DNA of 64,000 bases from Rhodoferax sp. (GTDB lineage: Bacteria; Pseudomonadota; Gammaproteobacteria; Burkholderiales; Burkholderiaceae_C): NCBI GenBank assembly GCA_031291305.1, contig JARLJH010000027.1, positions 62,001-126,000 of the forward strand. The letters run 5' to 3'. Positions 32,982-42,927 of this stretch are shown in pieces. Position 1 is the first letter of the stretch. The number at the start of each line of letters is the position of its first letter. Made by a program: the position numbers and the translations under genes. The notes beneath the pieces are model-generated. The model was not told where the DNA came from, did not search any database, and saw nothing but the letters and a program-made list of their open reading frames with translations.

Positions 32982-34609
32982 GTCTTGCGTGTGACAACCT
33001 TGGCTTTGGCCGGTTTCGGGGTGGCGGCCTTGGGTGCTACCGGTTTGTCAACTACCACAACTGGGGCTTTTGCAGGCTGACTGTCGGGGCCACCGACCCA
33101 CACCGTGTGCGCTTCCTGCGCCTTGCTGGCTGGTTGAGGCTTGACCGTCATTTTGGGGGATGGGGGTGCTTTGACGGTTGGCTTCGCCGCTTTGGCCCGG
33201 GTCTTTCTGGCTGGCTTAGGGGCCACAGGCGTGGTTTTCAGAGGAGCCGCGGGTGCTGTCGGTGGCTGGGCGACGACGGCCATCGGCTCAACGGTGGCGG
33301 GTCCAGTCGGCAAGACAGTCACGGCAGGTTTGTTGGCAACGGCTTGGGGTTGATACCGAAGGATAAAGGCCTTCACTTTCGGGTAAACCATTTCACGCCA
33401 GCGGCGTCCGGCAAAAATGCCGTAGTGACCCGCGCCTTCTACCTCGTAGTGTTCCTGCATGGATGGATCGACGCCGCTGCAAATGCTGTGCACCGCTGCG
33501 GTCTGACCAGAGCCGGAGATGTCATCAAGCTGCCCTTCCACGCTCAGCAGCGCGGTGGTGGTGATGTCTTCGGGGCGCACATGTTCGACCTTGCCATCGA
33601 CACCTTTGACGTCCCAGGTGCCGTTGACCAGTTTGAGGTCCTGAAACACCGTCTGGATGGTTTCCAGGTAGTAATGCGCGTCCATGTCCAGCACCGCGTT
33701 GTACTCGTCGTAGAACTTGCGGTGCGTCTCGGCACTGGCATCGTCACCTTTGATCAGGTCCTGAAAATAATCGTAGTGGCTACGGGCGTGGTTGCTCGGG
33801 TTCATGGCGACAAAGCCAGAATGCTGCAAAAAGCCCGGGTAAACGCGCCTACCGGCACCGGGGAAGCGTGTGGGCACGCGGTAGATCACGTTGTGCTCGA
33901 ACCAGTTCAGGCTCTTGTTCATGGCCAGATTATTGACCTTGGTGGGGGATTTGCTGGCATCAATCGGGCCGCCCATCATCACCATGCTCAGGGGCGTTTT
34001 CTCACCGCGGCTGGCCATCAGCGACACGGCGGCCAGCACGGGCACGGTGGGCTGGCAGACGCTCATGACATGGCAGTTGCCGTAGCGTTTTTGCACGTGG
34101 CGAATGAATTCCTGCACGTAGTTGACGTAGTCGTCCAGATGGAACTCACCTTCGCTCAGCGGTACCAGGCGTGCATTGGTCCAGTCGGTGATGTAGACCT
34201 TGTGGTCTTTGAGCATGGTCTGAACGGTGTCGCGCAACAAGGTGGCGTAGTGTCCCGATAGCGGGGCCACGATCAGCACCGCAGGCTGGCCCTTTAGGTG
34301 GGACAGCGTTTCCAGGTCGTCGGTAAAACGTTTGAAGCGGCGCAGCTCGCAAAACGGCTTCTTGATTTCCACGCGCTCATGGATGGCGACTTCCACACCA
34401 TTCACGTCGGCGGTGCGCAGACCAAACTCGGGCTTTTCATAGTCCTTGCCCAGGCGGTGCATCAGGTCGTAACCTGCAGACAGACGTTGTGACAGCGGGT
34501 GCTGCCCCCACAGGGACAGCGGGTTGGCGTAAAGCTTGGCAGCCGATGCAGCCAAATCGGTGAAAGGCTCCATCAGCGAACGCTGGGTTTCGTAGAGTTT
34601 GTAGAGCAC
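32978..34609 (-). CDS. phaZ: Intracellular polyhydroxybutyrate depolymerase with basic tail
   Basis: Mobilises amorphous PHB inside the cell. The 543-residue product starts at a GTG (34609) preceded by AAGG. The catalytic domain (about 1-415) matches PhaZa1-type enzymes, in which the nucleophile is Cys, here in SVCQPTVP; the downstream Asp and GAGHYGIF His complete the triad. The last 125 or so residues are a low-complexity tail rich in Ala, Pro, Lys and Val ([15 protein letters not shown] and similar), unlike the usual 400-420-residue enzyme. It resembles histone-like PhaF or PhaM tails, so granule or DNA binding is possible. A TTGCAGTGCAA palindrome near the promoter is a candidate PhaR site. 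Confidence 0.92.
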   Translation of the reverse strand: MLYKLYETQRSLMEPFTDLAASAAKLYANPLSLWGQHPLSQRLSAGYDLMHRLGKDYEKPEFGLRTADVNGVEVAIHERVEIKKPFCELRRFKRFTDDLETLSHLKGQPAVLIVAPLSGHYATLLRDTVQTMLKDHKVYITDWTNARLVPLSEGEFHLDDYVNYVQEFIRHVQKRYGNCHVMSVCQPTVPVLAAVSLMASRGEKTPLSMVMMGGPIDASKSPTKVNNLAMNKSLNWFEHNVIYRVPTRFPGAGRRVYPGFLQHSGFVAMNPSNHARSHYDYFQDLIKGDDASAETHRKFYDEYNAVLDMDAHYYLETIQTVFQDLKLVNGTWDVKGVDGKVEHVRPEDITTTALLSVEGQLDDISGSGQTAAVHSICSGVDPSMQEHYEVEGAGHYGIFAGRRWREMVYPKVKAFILRYQPQAVANKPAVTVLPTGPATVEPMAVVAQPPTAPAAPLKTTPVAPKPARKTRAKAAKPTVKAPPSPKMTVKPQPASKAQEAHTVWVGGPDSQPAKAPVVVVDKPVAPKAATPKPAKAKVVTRKT

Positions 34610-34633
34610 GGTAGCGCCTTAGAGTTAAAAATG

Positions 34634-34644
34634 TTGCAGTGCAA
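34634..34644 (-). promoter_or_regulatory. TTGCA-N-TGCAA palindrome at the phaZ promoter
   Basis: A perfect 5+5 inverted repeat lies just downstream of a possible -10 TATATT on the minus strand, about 25-35 bp before the phaZ start. PhaR regulators of PHB genes bind TGC/GCA-rich repeats, so this is a reasonable candidate. The exact PhaR consensus is from memory. Confidence 0.4.
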
Positions 34645-34706
34645 TATAACAGGACTCGACCGAAATTCTCATTAGTTGGCCTGATAGGGTGTGAAAGAAA
34701 GTGGAT

Positions 34707-35531
34707 TTAGCGCCGGGCCAATTGACTGGCCAGTTGGCTCAGGGCTGCATAAGCCTGGCCCGCATCGGGGTTCCACTCAGCCACGGCTTGCCCTTGTTGA
34801 GTGACCAACGCCACGTCGCCACGCGCTGCAGGGCCGGTCAGTGCTGCCTTCGGCCCCAGCGCCACGATATTGTTGACAGCGTTCTGCAGCAATGTCGCGC
34901 GCATCTGTCGTATCAGATCGTCCGGCATGCCGCTGTGTTGCCATAACTGCTCGGCCACGTGTTGCAGTACTGGCAAAAAGTTGGTGGCAAACACGGCACC
35001 GGCGTGGTAGAGCAGTTTGTCCTGCTCGGCCAGGGTAAAACATTGTGCGCTGATGTGCTTGAGTGCTGACTGCAATTCAGCGACGGCCTGGGCATCGCCC
35101 TCCAGGGCACACGGCGTTCCAGCAAATTGCGCCAACGCCAGCTCGGGCTGCGCAAAACTCAGCAATGGGTGGCAACTGGCTACCTGCCAGCCCGCTGTGC
35201 GCAGGGGCTCCAGCACATCAGAACTGAGCGCGCCGCTGCAATGAAACGCCAGGGCAGGGCGCACAGGGCCGGCTGGCGTGGTCAGCGCGGCCAGGGCCTG
35301 GGCGGTTGGCGCAATGTGCGTGTCGGGCACCGACAGCATCCAGACATCGGCATCCGGCATCTTTGCCAGATCGGTAGACGTTTGGCCGCCACCGATGAAG
35401 TCCACCGCGCGACCTGCCGACTCAACAGACCTGGCGATTACCTCCTGCACGCGGTACATGCCTGACGCCATCCATAGGCGCCCCAGCGTTTGGCCGACCC
35501 GGCCTGCACCGATGATGTTGAGGGTCTTCAT
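34707..35531 (-). CDS. Rossmann-fold DUF2520 protein
   Basis: 274 residues with an N-terminal dinucleotide-binding loop (NIIGAGRVGQTLGRLW, GxGxxG type) and a C-terminal helical DUF2520 domain (FHCSGALSSDVLEPL, LLYHAGAVFATNFLPVL). The architecture resembles 6-phosphogluconate or ketopantoate reductases, suggesting an NAD(P)-dependent oxidoreductase, but no substrate is established for the family. The aminotransferase lies upstream on the same strand, separated by a repeat hairpin. Confidence 0.82.
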   Translation of the reverse strand: MKTLNIIGAGRVGQTLGRLWMASGMYRVQEVIARSVESAGRAVDFIGGGQTSTDLAKMPDADVWMLSVPDTHIAPTAQALAALTTPAGPVRPALAFHCSGALSSDVLEPLRTAGWQVASCHPLLSFAQPELALAQFAGTPCALEGDAQAVAELQSALKHISAQCFTLAEQDKLLYHAGAVFATNFLPVLQHVAEQLWQHSGMPDDLIRQMRATLLQNAVNNIVALGPKAALTGPAARGDVALVTQQGQAVAEWNPDAGQAYAALSQLASQLARR

Positions 35532-35548
35532 GTCAGATGAATACTCAC

Positions 35549-35605
35549 AAAAAAATAGCTTCCTTCCCTTACAGCATAAGGGCTAGGAAGCTATTTCTTA
35601 TATAA
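35549..35605. repeat. Dispersed palindromic repeat, best-folding copy
   Basis: AATAGCTTCCT and AGGAAGCTATT pair over 11 bases, enclosing CCCTTA and TAAGGG (6 bp) around a CAGCA loop. A run of A/T flanks both ends, so it may act as a terminator for the aminotransferase as well. It shows that the family folds into a long hairpin. Confidence 0.75.
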
Positions 35606-35615
35606 GTTCAGCGAC

Positions 35616-36812
35616 TCAGATCACTTTGGCGATGCAGGCGCAGACGTAGTCAATGTTTTTGCTGTTGAGCGCGGCCACGCACATGCGGCCGGTGTCGGTG
35701 CCGTACACGCCAAACTCACTGCGCAGGCGCACCATCTGGTCTTTGGACAGGCCAGAGTAGCTGAACATGCCAATCTGGCGGGTGATGAAGCTCATGTCCT
35801 GCGTCACGCCAGCGGCTTTCAGTCCGTCCACCAGCTTCTGGCGCATGGCCTTGATGCGCACGCGCATTTCGCCCAGTTCGCCTTCCCACAGGGCACGCAG
35901 TTCGGGGTTGTTGAGCACGCCGGCCACGATGGCGCCGCCATGGGTCGGCGGGTTGCTGTAGTTGGTGCGGATCACGATCTTGAGCTGGCTCAGGACGCGT
36001 GCGGCTTCTTCCTTGTTGCTGCACAACACGCTTAAGGCCCCGACGCGCTCGCCGTACAGGCTGAAGCTTTTGCTGAACGAGGTGGAGACAAAGAAGTCCA
36101 GCCCGGCGGCAACAAACTTGCCAATCACCGCACCGTCTTCGGCGATGCCATAGCCAAAACCTTGGTACGCCATGTCCAGGAAAGGTGTCAAGCCTTTGGC
36201 CTTGACCACGGCAATGACTTCATTCCACTGATCAGGGGTGATGTCGTAGCCGGTGGGGTTATGGCAGCAAGCGTGCAGCACCACGACGGTGCCTGCGGCT
36301 GCGGCGTTCAGGTCGGCCAGCATGCCGGCAAAGTTCAGGTCACGCGTGGCGGCGTCGTAATAGCGGTAGCTCTCCACCATGAAGCCGGCATTGGTAAACA
36401 GCGCGCGGTGGTTTTCCCAGCTGGGGTCGGAGATCAGCACCTTGGCGTTGGGGTTCAGGCGCTTCAGGAAGTCAGCGCCAATTTTCAGGCCACCGGTGCC
36501 GCCAAGTGCCTGAATAGTGGCTACGCGGCCACTTTTGACTGGCTCGCTGTCAGCGCCAAACACCAGGCTTTTGACTGCGGCGTCATAGGCGGCAATGCCG
36601 TCGATGGGCAGGTAACCACGGGCGGTGGGCTTGTCCATCATGGTTTTCTCGAAGGCCTGCACGCATTGCAGCAGCGGCAACTTGCCGTTGTCGTCAAAGT
36701 ACACACCCACGCCCAGATTGACCTTGGCGGGGTTGGTGTCGGCGTTGTATTGCTCGTTCAGACCCAGGATCGGGTCGCGCGGGGCCATTTCGACAGCGGA
36801 AAAGAGTGACAT
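35616..36812 (-). CDS. Aromatic/aspartate aminotransferase (class I)
   Basis: PLP-dependent transamination of aspartate or aromatic amino acids with 2-oxoglutarate. The 398 residues match the AspC/TyrB family: NLGVGVYFDDNGKLP, ACCHNPTGYD, DMAYQGFGYG and SFSKSFSLYGERVG with the Schiff-base Lys. Substrate choice between aspartate (aspC) and tyrosine/phenylalanine (tyrB) cannot be settled from sequence alone, so no symbol is given. It is divergent from the TauE-like gene across a 300-bp spacer. Confidence 0.93.
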   Translation of the reverse strand: MSLFSAVEMAPRDPILGLNEQYNADTNPAKVNLGVGVYFDDNGKLPLLQCVQAFEKTMMDKPTARGYLPIDGIAAYDAAVKSLVFGADSEPVKSGRVATIQALGGTGGLKIGADFLKRLNPNAKVLISDPSWENHRALFTNAGFMVESYRYYDAATRDLNFAGMLADLNAAAAGTVVVLHACCHNPTGYDITPDQWNEVIAVVKAKGLTPFLDMAYQGFGYGIAEDGAVIGKFVAAGLDFFVSTSFSKSFSLYGERVGALSVLCSNKEEAARVLSQLKIVIRTNYSNPPTHGGAIVAGVLNNPELRALWEGELGEMRVRIKAMRQKLVDGLKAAGVTQDMSFITRQIGMFSYSGLSKDQMVRLRSEFGVYGTDTGRMCVAALNSKNIDYVCACIAKVI

Positions 36813-37112
36813 GAGGTGATCCAGTAACGGGGATGTTTTGAAAAGGGTGCGCTCAGGGGAAGGTCGGCCTGGGCAGGGGTCAGATTTTACCGCCGAGAAG
36901 CGCTGTTAGAACATGACCTGTCTGGGCGTCATGCTTTAACACGGCCACCTATACTGCTGCCAAGCATCACCAGCGGCCCGGACGTGTGACGGTGGTCAGC
37001 GCAAAAACAGACACTTTTTCTTTGCCTTGATGGAAAATTACTTCACAAAATTCGCACTTGATGCAGCCAGGCTGCGTCTGACGTCCACCCAGTCTGGGGG
37101 ACCAATGTCGTG
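36813..37112. other. Spacer of about 300 bp between aminotransferase and TauE-like gene
   Basis: It must hold promoters for both divergent genes. I see a GGGGTCAGATTTTACC phrase near 36877-36892. A 27-codon frame (ATG 37030, TGA 37111-37113) has a stop that overlaps the TauE ATG as TGATG. It has no strong ribosome site, so whether it is translated is doubtful. Confidence 0.4.
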
Positions 37113-37853
37113 ATGCTTATTGCTTTGATTTTCTTTGCCGGGCTCTGGGCTGGCTTGCAAAACGCTTTGGCAGGCGGCGGGTCTTTCGTGACCTTGCCGG
37201 TGCTGATTCTGTCAGGCATGACGCCCCTGGCGGCCAACATCACGTCCACCGTTGCCCTGTTCCCAGGCCAGGTGACTTCCGGGGTGGCTGGCAAGAAACT
37301 GGTCACCGGTGCGGCACGCCTGCCGTTCTGGGTGTTGTTTGTGGTCAGCATCCTTGGCGGTGGCTTGGGCGGGTTGCTGTTGCTCAATACGCCTTCGTCG
37401 GTGTTCGCCAGGTTGGTGCCCTGGCTGGTGCTGTTTGCCACGGCGGTGTTTGCCTGGGGCAGTTTTTTTAAAAAGCCGGGCGAGGCCAAATTGCATCTCG
37501 GGCCGACAGGCGCGGGCTTGGCCCAGTTTGTCATTGCGATTTACGGCGGTTATTTTGGCGGCGGCATCGGTATTTTGATGATGGCCGCGCTGACCATGGC
37601 CGGTTTGCCGACGCGCAACGCTGGGGCCACCAAGAATGCGCTGGCAGGTGTCATGAATGCCTCCGCCGTGCTGTTGTTTGTGACCTCGCCGCAGGTGCAT
37701 TGGCAGGCAGCCATTGTGCTGGGGGCGGGCGCTATCCTGGGTGGTCTGATGGGCTCCTGGGCCTTGCACCGGGTCAATGAACGTGTGCTGCGCGTTGCCA
37801 TTATTTGCATTGGTATCAGCCTGACGGTCGGGCTGTTCTTGAAGCCGATTTAG
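37113..37853 (+). CDS. TauE/SafE family membrane transporter
   Basis: 246 residues with about eight hydrophobic helices in two repeated halves, the topology of TauE/SafE proteins (sulfite, sulfoacetate or related anion exporters). Characteristic segments are GLWAGLQNALAGGGSFVTLP at the first helix and YGGYFGGGIGILMMAAL at the start of the second half. The ATG at 37113 follows a GGGGG stretch; a GTG three bases earlier would add one residue. The nearest gene, uvrB, is functionally unrelated, so the substrate is not inferred. Confidence 0.9.
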   Translation: MLIALIFFAGLWAGLQNALAGGGSFVTLPVLILSGMTPLAANITSTVALFPGQVTSGVAGKKLVTGAARLPFWVLFVVSILGGGLGGLLLLNTPSSVFARLVPWLVLFATAVFAWGSFFKKPGEAKLHLGPTGAGLAQFVIAIYGGYFGGGIGILMMAALTMAGLPTRNAGATKNALAGVMNASAVLLFVTSPQVHWQAAIVLGAGAILGGLMGSWALHRVNERVLRVAIICIGISLTVGLFLKPI

Positions 37854-37876
37854 TATTTTCCTGAGTTGATCGTTCT

Positions 37877-40024
37877 ATGTCTGCCACCCGCTTGAAAGCC
37901 AGTCCGACGCACGTCTCTGAGGCGATTGCCGATGTGAGCGATACGGTGCGCACCGGTCAATTTGTCAGTTTTCCGGGTTCCCCGTTTGAGCTTTTTCAGC
38001 CTTATCCGCCAGCTGGCGATCAGCCCGAAGCCATCAACCAGCTGGTCGAGGGCGTGGAAGACGGCGAGGTGTTTCAGACGCTGCTTGGCGTGACCGGTTC
38101 GGGCAAGACCTTCACCATGGCCAATGTGATCGCGCGGCTTGGGCGACCTGCTATTGTTTTTGCACCTAATAAAACATTGGCGGCGCAGTTGTACAGCGAG
38201 TTTCGCGAGTTCTTTCCGAAGAACGCGGTGGAATACTTCGTCAGCTACTACGACTACTACCAGCCCGAGGCCTATGTGCCGCAGCGCGATTTGTTCATTG
38301 AGAAAGACTCGGCGATCAACGAGCACATCGAGCAGATGCGCCTGAGCTGCACCAAGAGCCTGCTGGAGCGCCGTGATGTGGTGATCGTTGCCACCGTCTC
38401 GGCCATTTACGGCATTGGCCAGCCCGAGGCGTATCACAAGATGGTGATGACGCTGCGTGCGGGCGACAAAATGGGTCAGCGCGACATGATTGCGCAACTG
38501 GTGCGCATGCAGTACCAGCGCAATGACGTGGAGTTTGCACGCGGAGCGTTTCGGGTGCGCGGTGACACCATTGATATTTTTCCGGCCGAGCATTCCGAGA
38601 TGGCGATCCGCGTCGAGCTGTTTGACGACGAGATTGAGTCGCTGCAACTGTTTGACCCGCTCACCGGGCGTATCCGACAAAAGATTCCACGCTTTACCGT
38701 GTATCCCAGCAGCCATTACGTGACGCCGCGCGAACAGGTTCTGTCTGCAGTTGAGGCTATCAAAATTGAACTGGCTGAGCGCATCAAGCAGTTTGTGTCG
38801 CAAGGCAAGCTGGTGGAGGCGCAGCGCCTTGAGCAGCGCACCCGGTTTGATCTGGAAATGCTCTCCGAGGTCGGCCACTGCAAGGGCATCGAGAACTACA
38901 GCCGCCATTTGAGCGGCGCTGCGGCTGGTGAGCCGCCCGCCACGCTGACCGACTACCTGCCCAAAGACGCGGTGATGTTTCTGGACGAATCACACGTGTT
39001 GATCGGCCAGTTTGGCGGCATGTTCAACGGTGACCGCTCTCGCAAGACGACGTTGGTCGAATACGGCTTTCGTCTGCCCAGCGCGCTGGACAACAGGCCG
39101 CTGAAGTTTGAAGAGTTCGAAACCCGAATGCGCCAGGCGATCTTTGTCTCGGCCACACCCGCGCAGTGGGAAAAAGACCACGCCGGGCAGGTGGTCGAGC
39201 AGTTGGTGCGCCCCACCGGCCTGGTGGACCCGGAAGTGGAAGTGCGCCCGGCCACCAGTCAGGTGGACGACGTGCTGCAGGAAATTCGCATCCGCGTTGA
39301 GAAAAACGAACGTGTGCTGATCACCACGCTGACCAAACGCATGGCCGAGCAGTTGACGGACTATTTGAGCGACAACGGTGTGAAGGTGCGCTATCTGCAC
39401 AGCGACATCGACACGGTGGAGCGCGTCGAGATCATCCGCGACTTGCGTTTGGGCGCGTTTGATGTGCTGGTGGGCATCAACCTGCTGCGCGAAGGTCTGG
39501 ATATTCCTGAGGTGTCGCTGGTGGCGATTCTGGATGCCGACAAAGAGGGTTTTTTGCGCTCCGAGCGTTCATTGATCCAGACCATTGGCCGCGCCGCCCG
39601 GAACGTGGAGGGCAGGGCGATTCTGTACGCCGACAAGATCACCGACTCCATGGAGCGCGCCATCGGCGAAACCCAGCGCCGCCGTGCCAAGCAAGTGGCG
39701 CACAACCTGGTGCACGGCATCACACCGCGCAGCATCATCAAGCAAGTGCGCGATCTGATCGACGGCGTTTACAGCGAAAAGGCAGGTAAAGAAGCTGAAA
39801 AGCTGGAGCGCGATGCCATGCAGCGCGCGCAGGTTGAAGAAATGAGCGAAAAAGATGTCTCGCGCGAGATCAAACGGCTGGAAAAACTCATGATGGAACA
39901 TGCCCGCAGCCTGGAGTTTGAGAAGGCGGCGCGGGTGCGCGATCAGCTGGCAATTTTGAAAGAGCAGGCCTTTGGTGCTCCCGGTGTCGATAATATCGCG
40001 GTGGTCGTGCCTGCAAAGAATTAA
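37877..40024 (+). CDS. uvrB: Excinuclease ABC subunit B
   Basis: Damage-verifying helicase-like subunit of nucleotide excision repair. The 715 residues include the Walker A loop [10 protein letters not shown], the beta-hairpin region [12 protein letters not shown] that probes the lesion, the DEAD-box-like motif LDESHV, helicase motifs V-VI ([22 protein letters not shown]) and a C-terminal UVR domain ([24 protein letters not shown]) for UvrC/UvrA contact. An N-terminal extension of roughly 30 residues precedes the core compared with E. coli UvrB. No LexA box was seen upstream. Confidence 0.97.
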   Translation: MSATRLKASPTHVSEAIADVSDTVRTGQFVSFPGSPFELFQPYPPAGDQPEAINQLVEGVEDGEVFQTLLGVTGSGKTFTMANVIARLGRPAIVFAPNKTLAAQLYSEFREFFPKNAVEYFVSYYDYYQPEAYVPQRDLFIEKDSAINEHIEQMRLSCTKSLLERRDVVIVATVSAIYGIGQPEAYHKMVMTLRAGDKMGQRDMIAQLVRMQYQRNDVEFARGAFRVRGDTIDIFPAEHSEMAIRVELFDDEIESLQLFDPLTGRIRQKIPRFTVYPSSHYVTPREQVLSAVEAIKIELAERIKQFVSQGKLVEAQRLEQRTRFDLEMLSEVGHCKGIENYSRHLSGAAAGEPPATLTDYLPKDAVMFLDESHVLIGQFGGMFNGDRSRKTTLVEYGFRLPSALDNRPLKFEEFETRMRQAIFVSATPAQWEKDHAGQVVEQLVRPTGLVDPEVEVRPATSQVDDVLQEIRIRVEKNERVLITTLTKRMAEQLTDYLSDNGVKVRYLHSDIDTVERVEIIRDLRLGAFDVLVGINLLREGLDIPEVSLVAILDADKEGFLRSERSLIQTIGRAARNVEGRAILYADKITDSMERAIGETQRRRAKQVAHNLVHGITPRSIIKQVRDLIDGVYSEKAGKEAEKLERDAMQRAQVEEMSEKDVSREIKRLEKLMMEHARSLEFEKAARVRDQLAILKEQAFGAPGVDNIAVVVPAKN

Positions 40025-40026
40025 GA

Positions 40027-40082
40027 GAAATCGGCCTCCATCCCTTATTCTGAAGCGAGTTGGTGCTATGGATATTAGCTAT
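40027..40082. repeat. Dispersed palindromic repeat copy after uvrB
   Basis: The segment reads AAATCGGCCTCCATCCCTTATT, a spacer, then GGTGCTATGGATATTAGCTAT, close to the family pattern though the arms are diverged. It lies directly after the uvrB stop. Confidence 0.5.
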
Positions 40083-40118
40083 CCATCGGTAATACCCTTA
40101 TTAAGTTACCGTTCAGTC

Positions 40119-40143
40119 TACTTATCCGACTATTACACTAGGT
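40119..40143 (+). promoter_or_regulatory. Weak second IscR type 1-like site
   Basis: CCGACTATTACACTAGG matches the left half of the type 1 consensus (YYGACTRWWWY) but not the right AGTC half. It lies 26 bp before the better site, consistent with multiple IscR sites at isc promoters. Confidence 0.3.
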
Positions 40144-40150
40144 TTTTGGT

Positions 40151-40175
40151 ATACTTGACTCAGTTAGTCGGCAAA
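40151..40175 (+). promoter_or_regulatory. IscR type 1 binding site at the isc promoter
   Basis: ATACTTGACTCAGTTAGTCG, followed by GCAAA, matches the type 1 consensus ATASYYGACTRWWWYAGTCRRSTAT at the GACT and AGTC cores and their spacing. It overlaps a possible -10 TATACT (40150-40155), so 2Fe-2S IscR would repress by occlusion. It lies 40 bp before the iscR start. Confidence 0.7.
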
Positions 40176-40214
40176 GCAGTCGACTGGTTATCCACTGAAT
40201 GTCAGGAGCTTGCC

Positions 40215-40751
40215 ATGCGTCTTACCACCAAAGGCCGTTTTGCGGTCACTGCGATGATTGATTTGGGCTTGCGTCAAGCGTCCGGCCCCGTGACCTTGGC
40301 GGCGATCAGTCAGCGTCAGCAGATTTCCCTCTCGTATCTGGAGCAACTGTTTGGCAAGCTGCGCCGTCATGCACTCGTGGAATCGACCCGTGGCCCCGGC
40401 GGTGGTTATACCTTGGCCAAATCGGCGCAAGACATCACGGTGGCTGAAATCATCACATCGGTCGATGAGCCGATAGATGCCACGCAATGCAGCGGCAAAA
40501 GCAACTGCCTGGGCGAGGGGCAACGCTGCATGACGCATGATTTGTGGGACTCGCTCAACGTCAAGATGGTCGAGTTTCTGGATTCTGTCAGCCTGCAAAA
40601 GCTGGTGGACGAGCAACTGGCCAAGGGCTTTCAGCTGGAGGAAAAGCCGTCGCTCAAACGCGCCATCTCGAGCATGCCGGTCATCAAGCCCATGCGTGTG
40701 AACGCGCCCAACTCAGTGTTTGCGCTGGGTAATGCCTATTCCAAGATGTAA
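40215..40751 (+). CDS. iscR: Fe-S cluster regulator IscR
   Basis: Rrf2-family repressor that binds a 2Fe-2S cluster and reports on Fe-S assembly capacity. From ATG 40215 after AGGAG it has 178 residues. The winged helix [17 protein letters not shown] to [12 protein letters not shown]-type segments and the cluster ligands [14 protein letters not shown] (three Cys spaced as in E. coli C92, C98, C104) are present. It heads the isc operon and has an IscR site in its own promoter, so autoregulation is expected. Confidence 0.96.
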   Translation: MRLTTKGRFAVTAMIDLGLRQASGPVTLAAISQRQQISLSYLEQLFGKLRRHALVESTRGPGGGYTLAKSAQDITVAEIITSVDEPIDATQCSGKSNCLGEGQRCMTHDLWDSLNVKMVEFLDSVSLQKLVDEQLAKGFQLEEKPSLKRAISSMPVIKPMRVNAPNSVFALGNAYSKM

Positions 40752-40785
40752 ACCGTTTCTTTCCAACCTGCCAGAGACCCAAGCC

Positions 40786-42006
40786 ATGGACACCACGCCG
40801 CATTTCCCTATTTACATGGACTACAGCGCCACCAACCCGTGCGACCAGCGCGTGGTGGACGCGATGATCCCCTGGTTGCGTGAGCATTTTGGCAACCCGG
40901 CCTCGCGCAGCCACGCCTGGGGCTGGGAGGCCGAAGCGGCGGTTGAAAAAGCCCGTGCTCAGGTGGCTGACCTGATTGGTGCCGACCCGCGTGAAATTAT
41001 CTGGACATCGGGTGCGACCGAGTCCAACAACCTGGCTTTGAAAGGTGCGGCGCACTTTTATCAGACCAAGGGCAAACACATCATTACCGTCAAGACCGAG
41101 CACAAAGCGGTGCTGGACACATGCCGTGAGCTGGAGCGCCAGGGCTTTGAGGTGACTTACCTGGACGTGCAGGCTGATGGTCTGGTAGATCTGGAGGTGT
41201 TCAAGGCAGCCATTCGCCCCGACACCATTCTGGCCAGTGTGATGTTTGTCAATAACGAAATCGGTGTGATTCAGGACATCGCCGCTATAGGCGCGGTGTG
41301 CCGCAGCAAGGGGGTGATTTTTCACGTGGACGCGGCGCAGGCCACAGGTCGCGTGGCTTTTGATGTGAGCAAGCTGCCTGTCGATTTGATGAGTCTGACT
41401 TCGCACAAAACCTACGGCCCCAAAGGCATTGGTGCGCTGTTTGTGTGCCGCAAGCCGCGTGTTCGTATTGAAGCCCAGATGCATGGCGGTGGACATGAGC
41501 GCGGCATGCGCTCGGGCACGCTTCCCACGCACCAGATCGTCGGCATGGGTGAGGCCTACCGCATTGCCAAGGAAGAAATGGCCGTGGAAAACGTGCGCAT
41601 TCAGGCCTTGCATGATCGCATGCTGGCTGGTTTGAAGGATGTCGAGCAGGTTTTCATCAACGGTCACCTCACGCAACGTGTGCCGCACAACCTGAACATG
41701 AGTTTCAACTACGTCGAAGGCGAGTCGCTCATCATGGGCATCAAAGGTTTGGCGGTATCCAGCGGGTCGGCTTGTACCTCCGCCAGTTTGGAACCCAGCT
41801 ACGTGCTACGCGCCTTGGGCCGCAGCGACGAGCTGGCCCACAGCAGCCTGCGCATGACGATTGGTCGCTGGACCACCGAGGCCGACATCGACTACGCGGT
41901 GGAAACGATCAAGCTCAATGTTGCCAAGCTGCGCGAATTGAGCCCGCTGTGGGACATGTACAAGGAAGGCATCGATATCAGCACCATTCAATGGGCTGCT
42001 CATTAA
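40786..42006 (+). CDS. iscS: Cysteine desulfurase IscS
   Basis: PLP enzyme that takes sulfur from cysteine as a persulfide for Fe-S clusters and thio-modified tRNA. From ATG 40786 it has 406 residues. Motifs are [27 protein letters not shown], the PLP Lys in [12 protein letters not shown], and the mobile-loop Cys in [17 protein letters not shown]. An N-terminal extension is unlikely because upstream sequence overlaps iscR. It is separated from iscU by a 131-bp GC-rich repeat-like spacer. Confidence 0.97.
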   Translation: MDTTPHFPIYMDYSATNPCDQRVVDAMIPWLREHFGNPASRSHAWGWEAEAAVEKARAQVADLIGADPREIIWTSGATESNNLALKGAAHFYQTKGKHIITVKTEHKAVLDTCRELERQGFEVTYLDVQADGLVDLEVFKAAIRPDTILASVMFVNNEIGVIQDIAAIGAVCRSKGVIFHVDAAQATGRVAFDVSKLPVDLMSLTSHKTYGPKGIGALFVCRKPRVRIEAQMHGGGHERGMRSGTLPTHQIVGMGEAYRIAKEEMAVENVRIQALHDRMLAGLKDVEQVFINGHLTQRVPHNLNMSFNYVEGESLIMGIKGLAVSSGSACTSASLEPSYVLRALGRSDELAHSSLRMTIGRWTTEADIDYAVETIKLNVAKLRELSPLWDMYKEGIDISTIQWAAH

Positions 42007-42137
42007 AAAAGGCACCCCTGTGCCGGCTGGCGCCGCCTCCCCCTCAAGGGGGCGATGCCAGTGGCCCGGCAAAGCCGGTTCCACGGCATCTCCGGCTTAG
42101 GCCGCGTTTTTTGAGACTGATTTGAAGGAGAACGATC
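42007..42137. repeat. GC-rich repeat-like spacer between iscS and iscU
   Basis: It contains the hairpins CCCCCTCAAGGGGG and CCCGGCAAAGCCGG (CCGGC / GCCGG), together with GGCGCCGCC. This arrangement resembles a GC-rich dispersed element I remember from other Comamonadaceae genomes. It sits inside the operon, so it may affect mRNA stability. The iscU ribosome site (GAAGGAGA) follows it. Confidence 0.5.
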
Positions 42138-42536
42138 ATGGCATATTCTGAAAAAGTTGTAGATCACTACGAAAACCCCCGTAACGTTGGTTCGTTTGAC
42201 AAGGGCGATGAATCGGTTGGCACCGGCATGGTGGGTGCGCCCGCTTGCGGTGACGTGATGAAACTGCAGATCAAGGTCAATGCCGACACCGGCGTGATCG
42301 AAGATGCACGCTTCAAGACCTATGGCTGTGGTTCGGCCATTGCGTCCAGCTCGTTGGTCACTGAATGGGTCAAGGGCAAGACGCTGGATCAGGCCGCTGC
42401 GCTTAAAAATAGCGAGATTGCCGAAGAATTGGCCTTGCCACCTGTCAAAATCCACTGTTCCATTTTGGCGGAAGACGCCATCAAGGCAGCGGTCAATGAC
42501 TACCGCCAAAAACACACGGACGGACAAACGGCTTAA
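42138..42536 (+). CDS. iscU: Fe-S scaffold protein IscU
   Basis: Scaffold on which 2Fe-2S and 4Fe-4S clusters are built from IscS sulfur. The 132 residues carry the ligands Cys in [10 protein letters not shown], Cys in [12 protein letters not shown] and Cys in [12 protein letters not shown], plus the IscS/HscA contact LPPVKIHC. This is the standard length for the family. A strong GGAG ribosome site precedes it. Confidence 0.97.
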   Translation: MAYSEKVVDHYENPRNVGSFDKGDESVGTGMVGAPACGDVMKLQIKVNADTGVIEDARFKTYGCGSAIASSSLVTEWVKGKTLDQAAALKNSEIAEELALPPVKIHCSILAEDAIKAAVNDYRQKHTDGQTA

Positions 42537-42603
42537 TCCTCCATCGCCCCGTCTGGCAAGAGCCAGCGGCAGCGGTGCACTGAATCAGAAACTTCAAGAC
42601 ATC

Positions 42604-42927
42604 ATGGCTATTACGCTGACAGACAGGGCCATCGCGCAGCTTGCCCGCTACCTGACTAAACGTGGGCAGGGTGTGGGTGTGCGACTGGGCGTCAAAACCA
42701 CTGGCTGCTCGGGCATGGCCTACACGCTGGAATATGTGGATTCGGTTGGCGAAGACGACTTGGTGCTTGAAGCGCCCGGTGTCAAGGTCATGGTAGACCC
42801 CAAAAGCTTGGTCTATCTGGATGGCACCGAACTGGACTTTGCGCGTGAGGGTTTGAACGAAGGGTTCAAGTTCAATAACCCCAAAGAAAGAGACCGTTGC
42901 GGCTGCGGCGAGTCTTTTCGTGTGTAA
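42604..42927 (+). CDS. iscA: A-type Fe-S carrier IscA
   Basis: Cluster carrier acting after IscU, especially for 4Fe-4S targets. The 107 residues end with the diagnostic [12 protein letters not shown] (CxC), and the first ligand Cys is in [13 protein letters not shown]. The start at 42604 follows a diverged ribosome site, but MAITLTDRA is a typical N-terminus. A 174-bp spacer with inverted repeats separates it from hscB. Confidence 0.95.
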   Translation: MAITLTDRAIAQLARYLTKRGQGVGVRLGVKTTGCSGMAYTLEYVDSVGEDDLVLEAPGVKVMVDPKSLVYLDGTELDFAREGLNEGFKFNNPKERDRCGCGESFRV

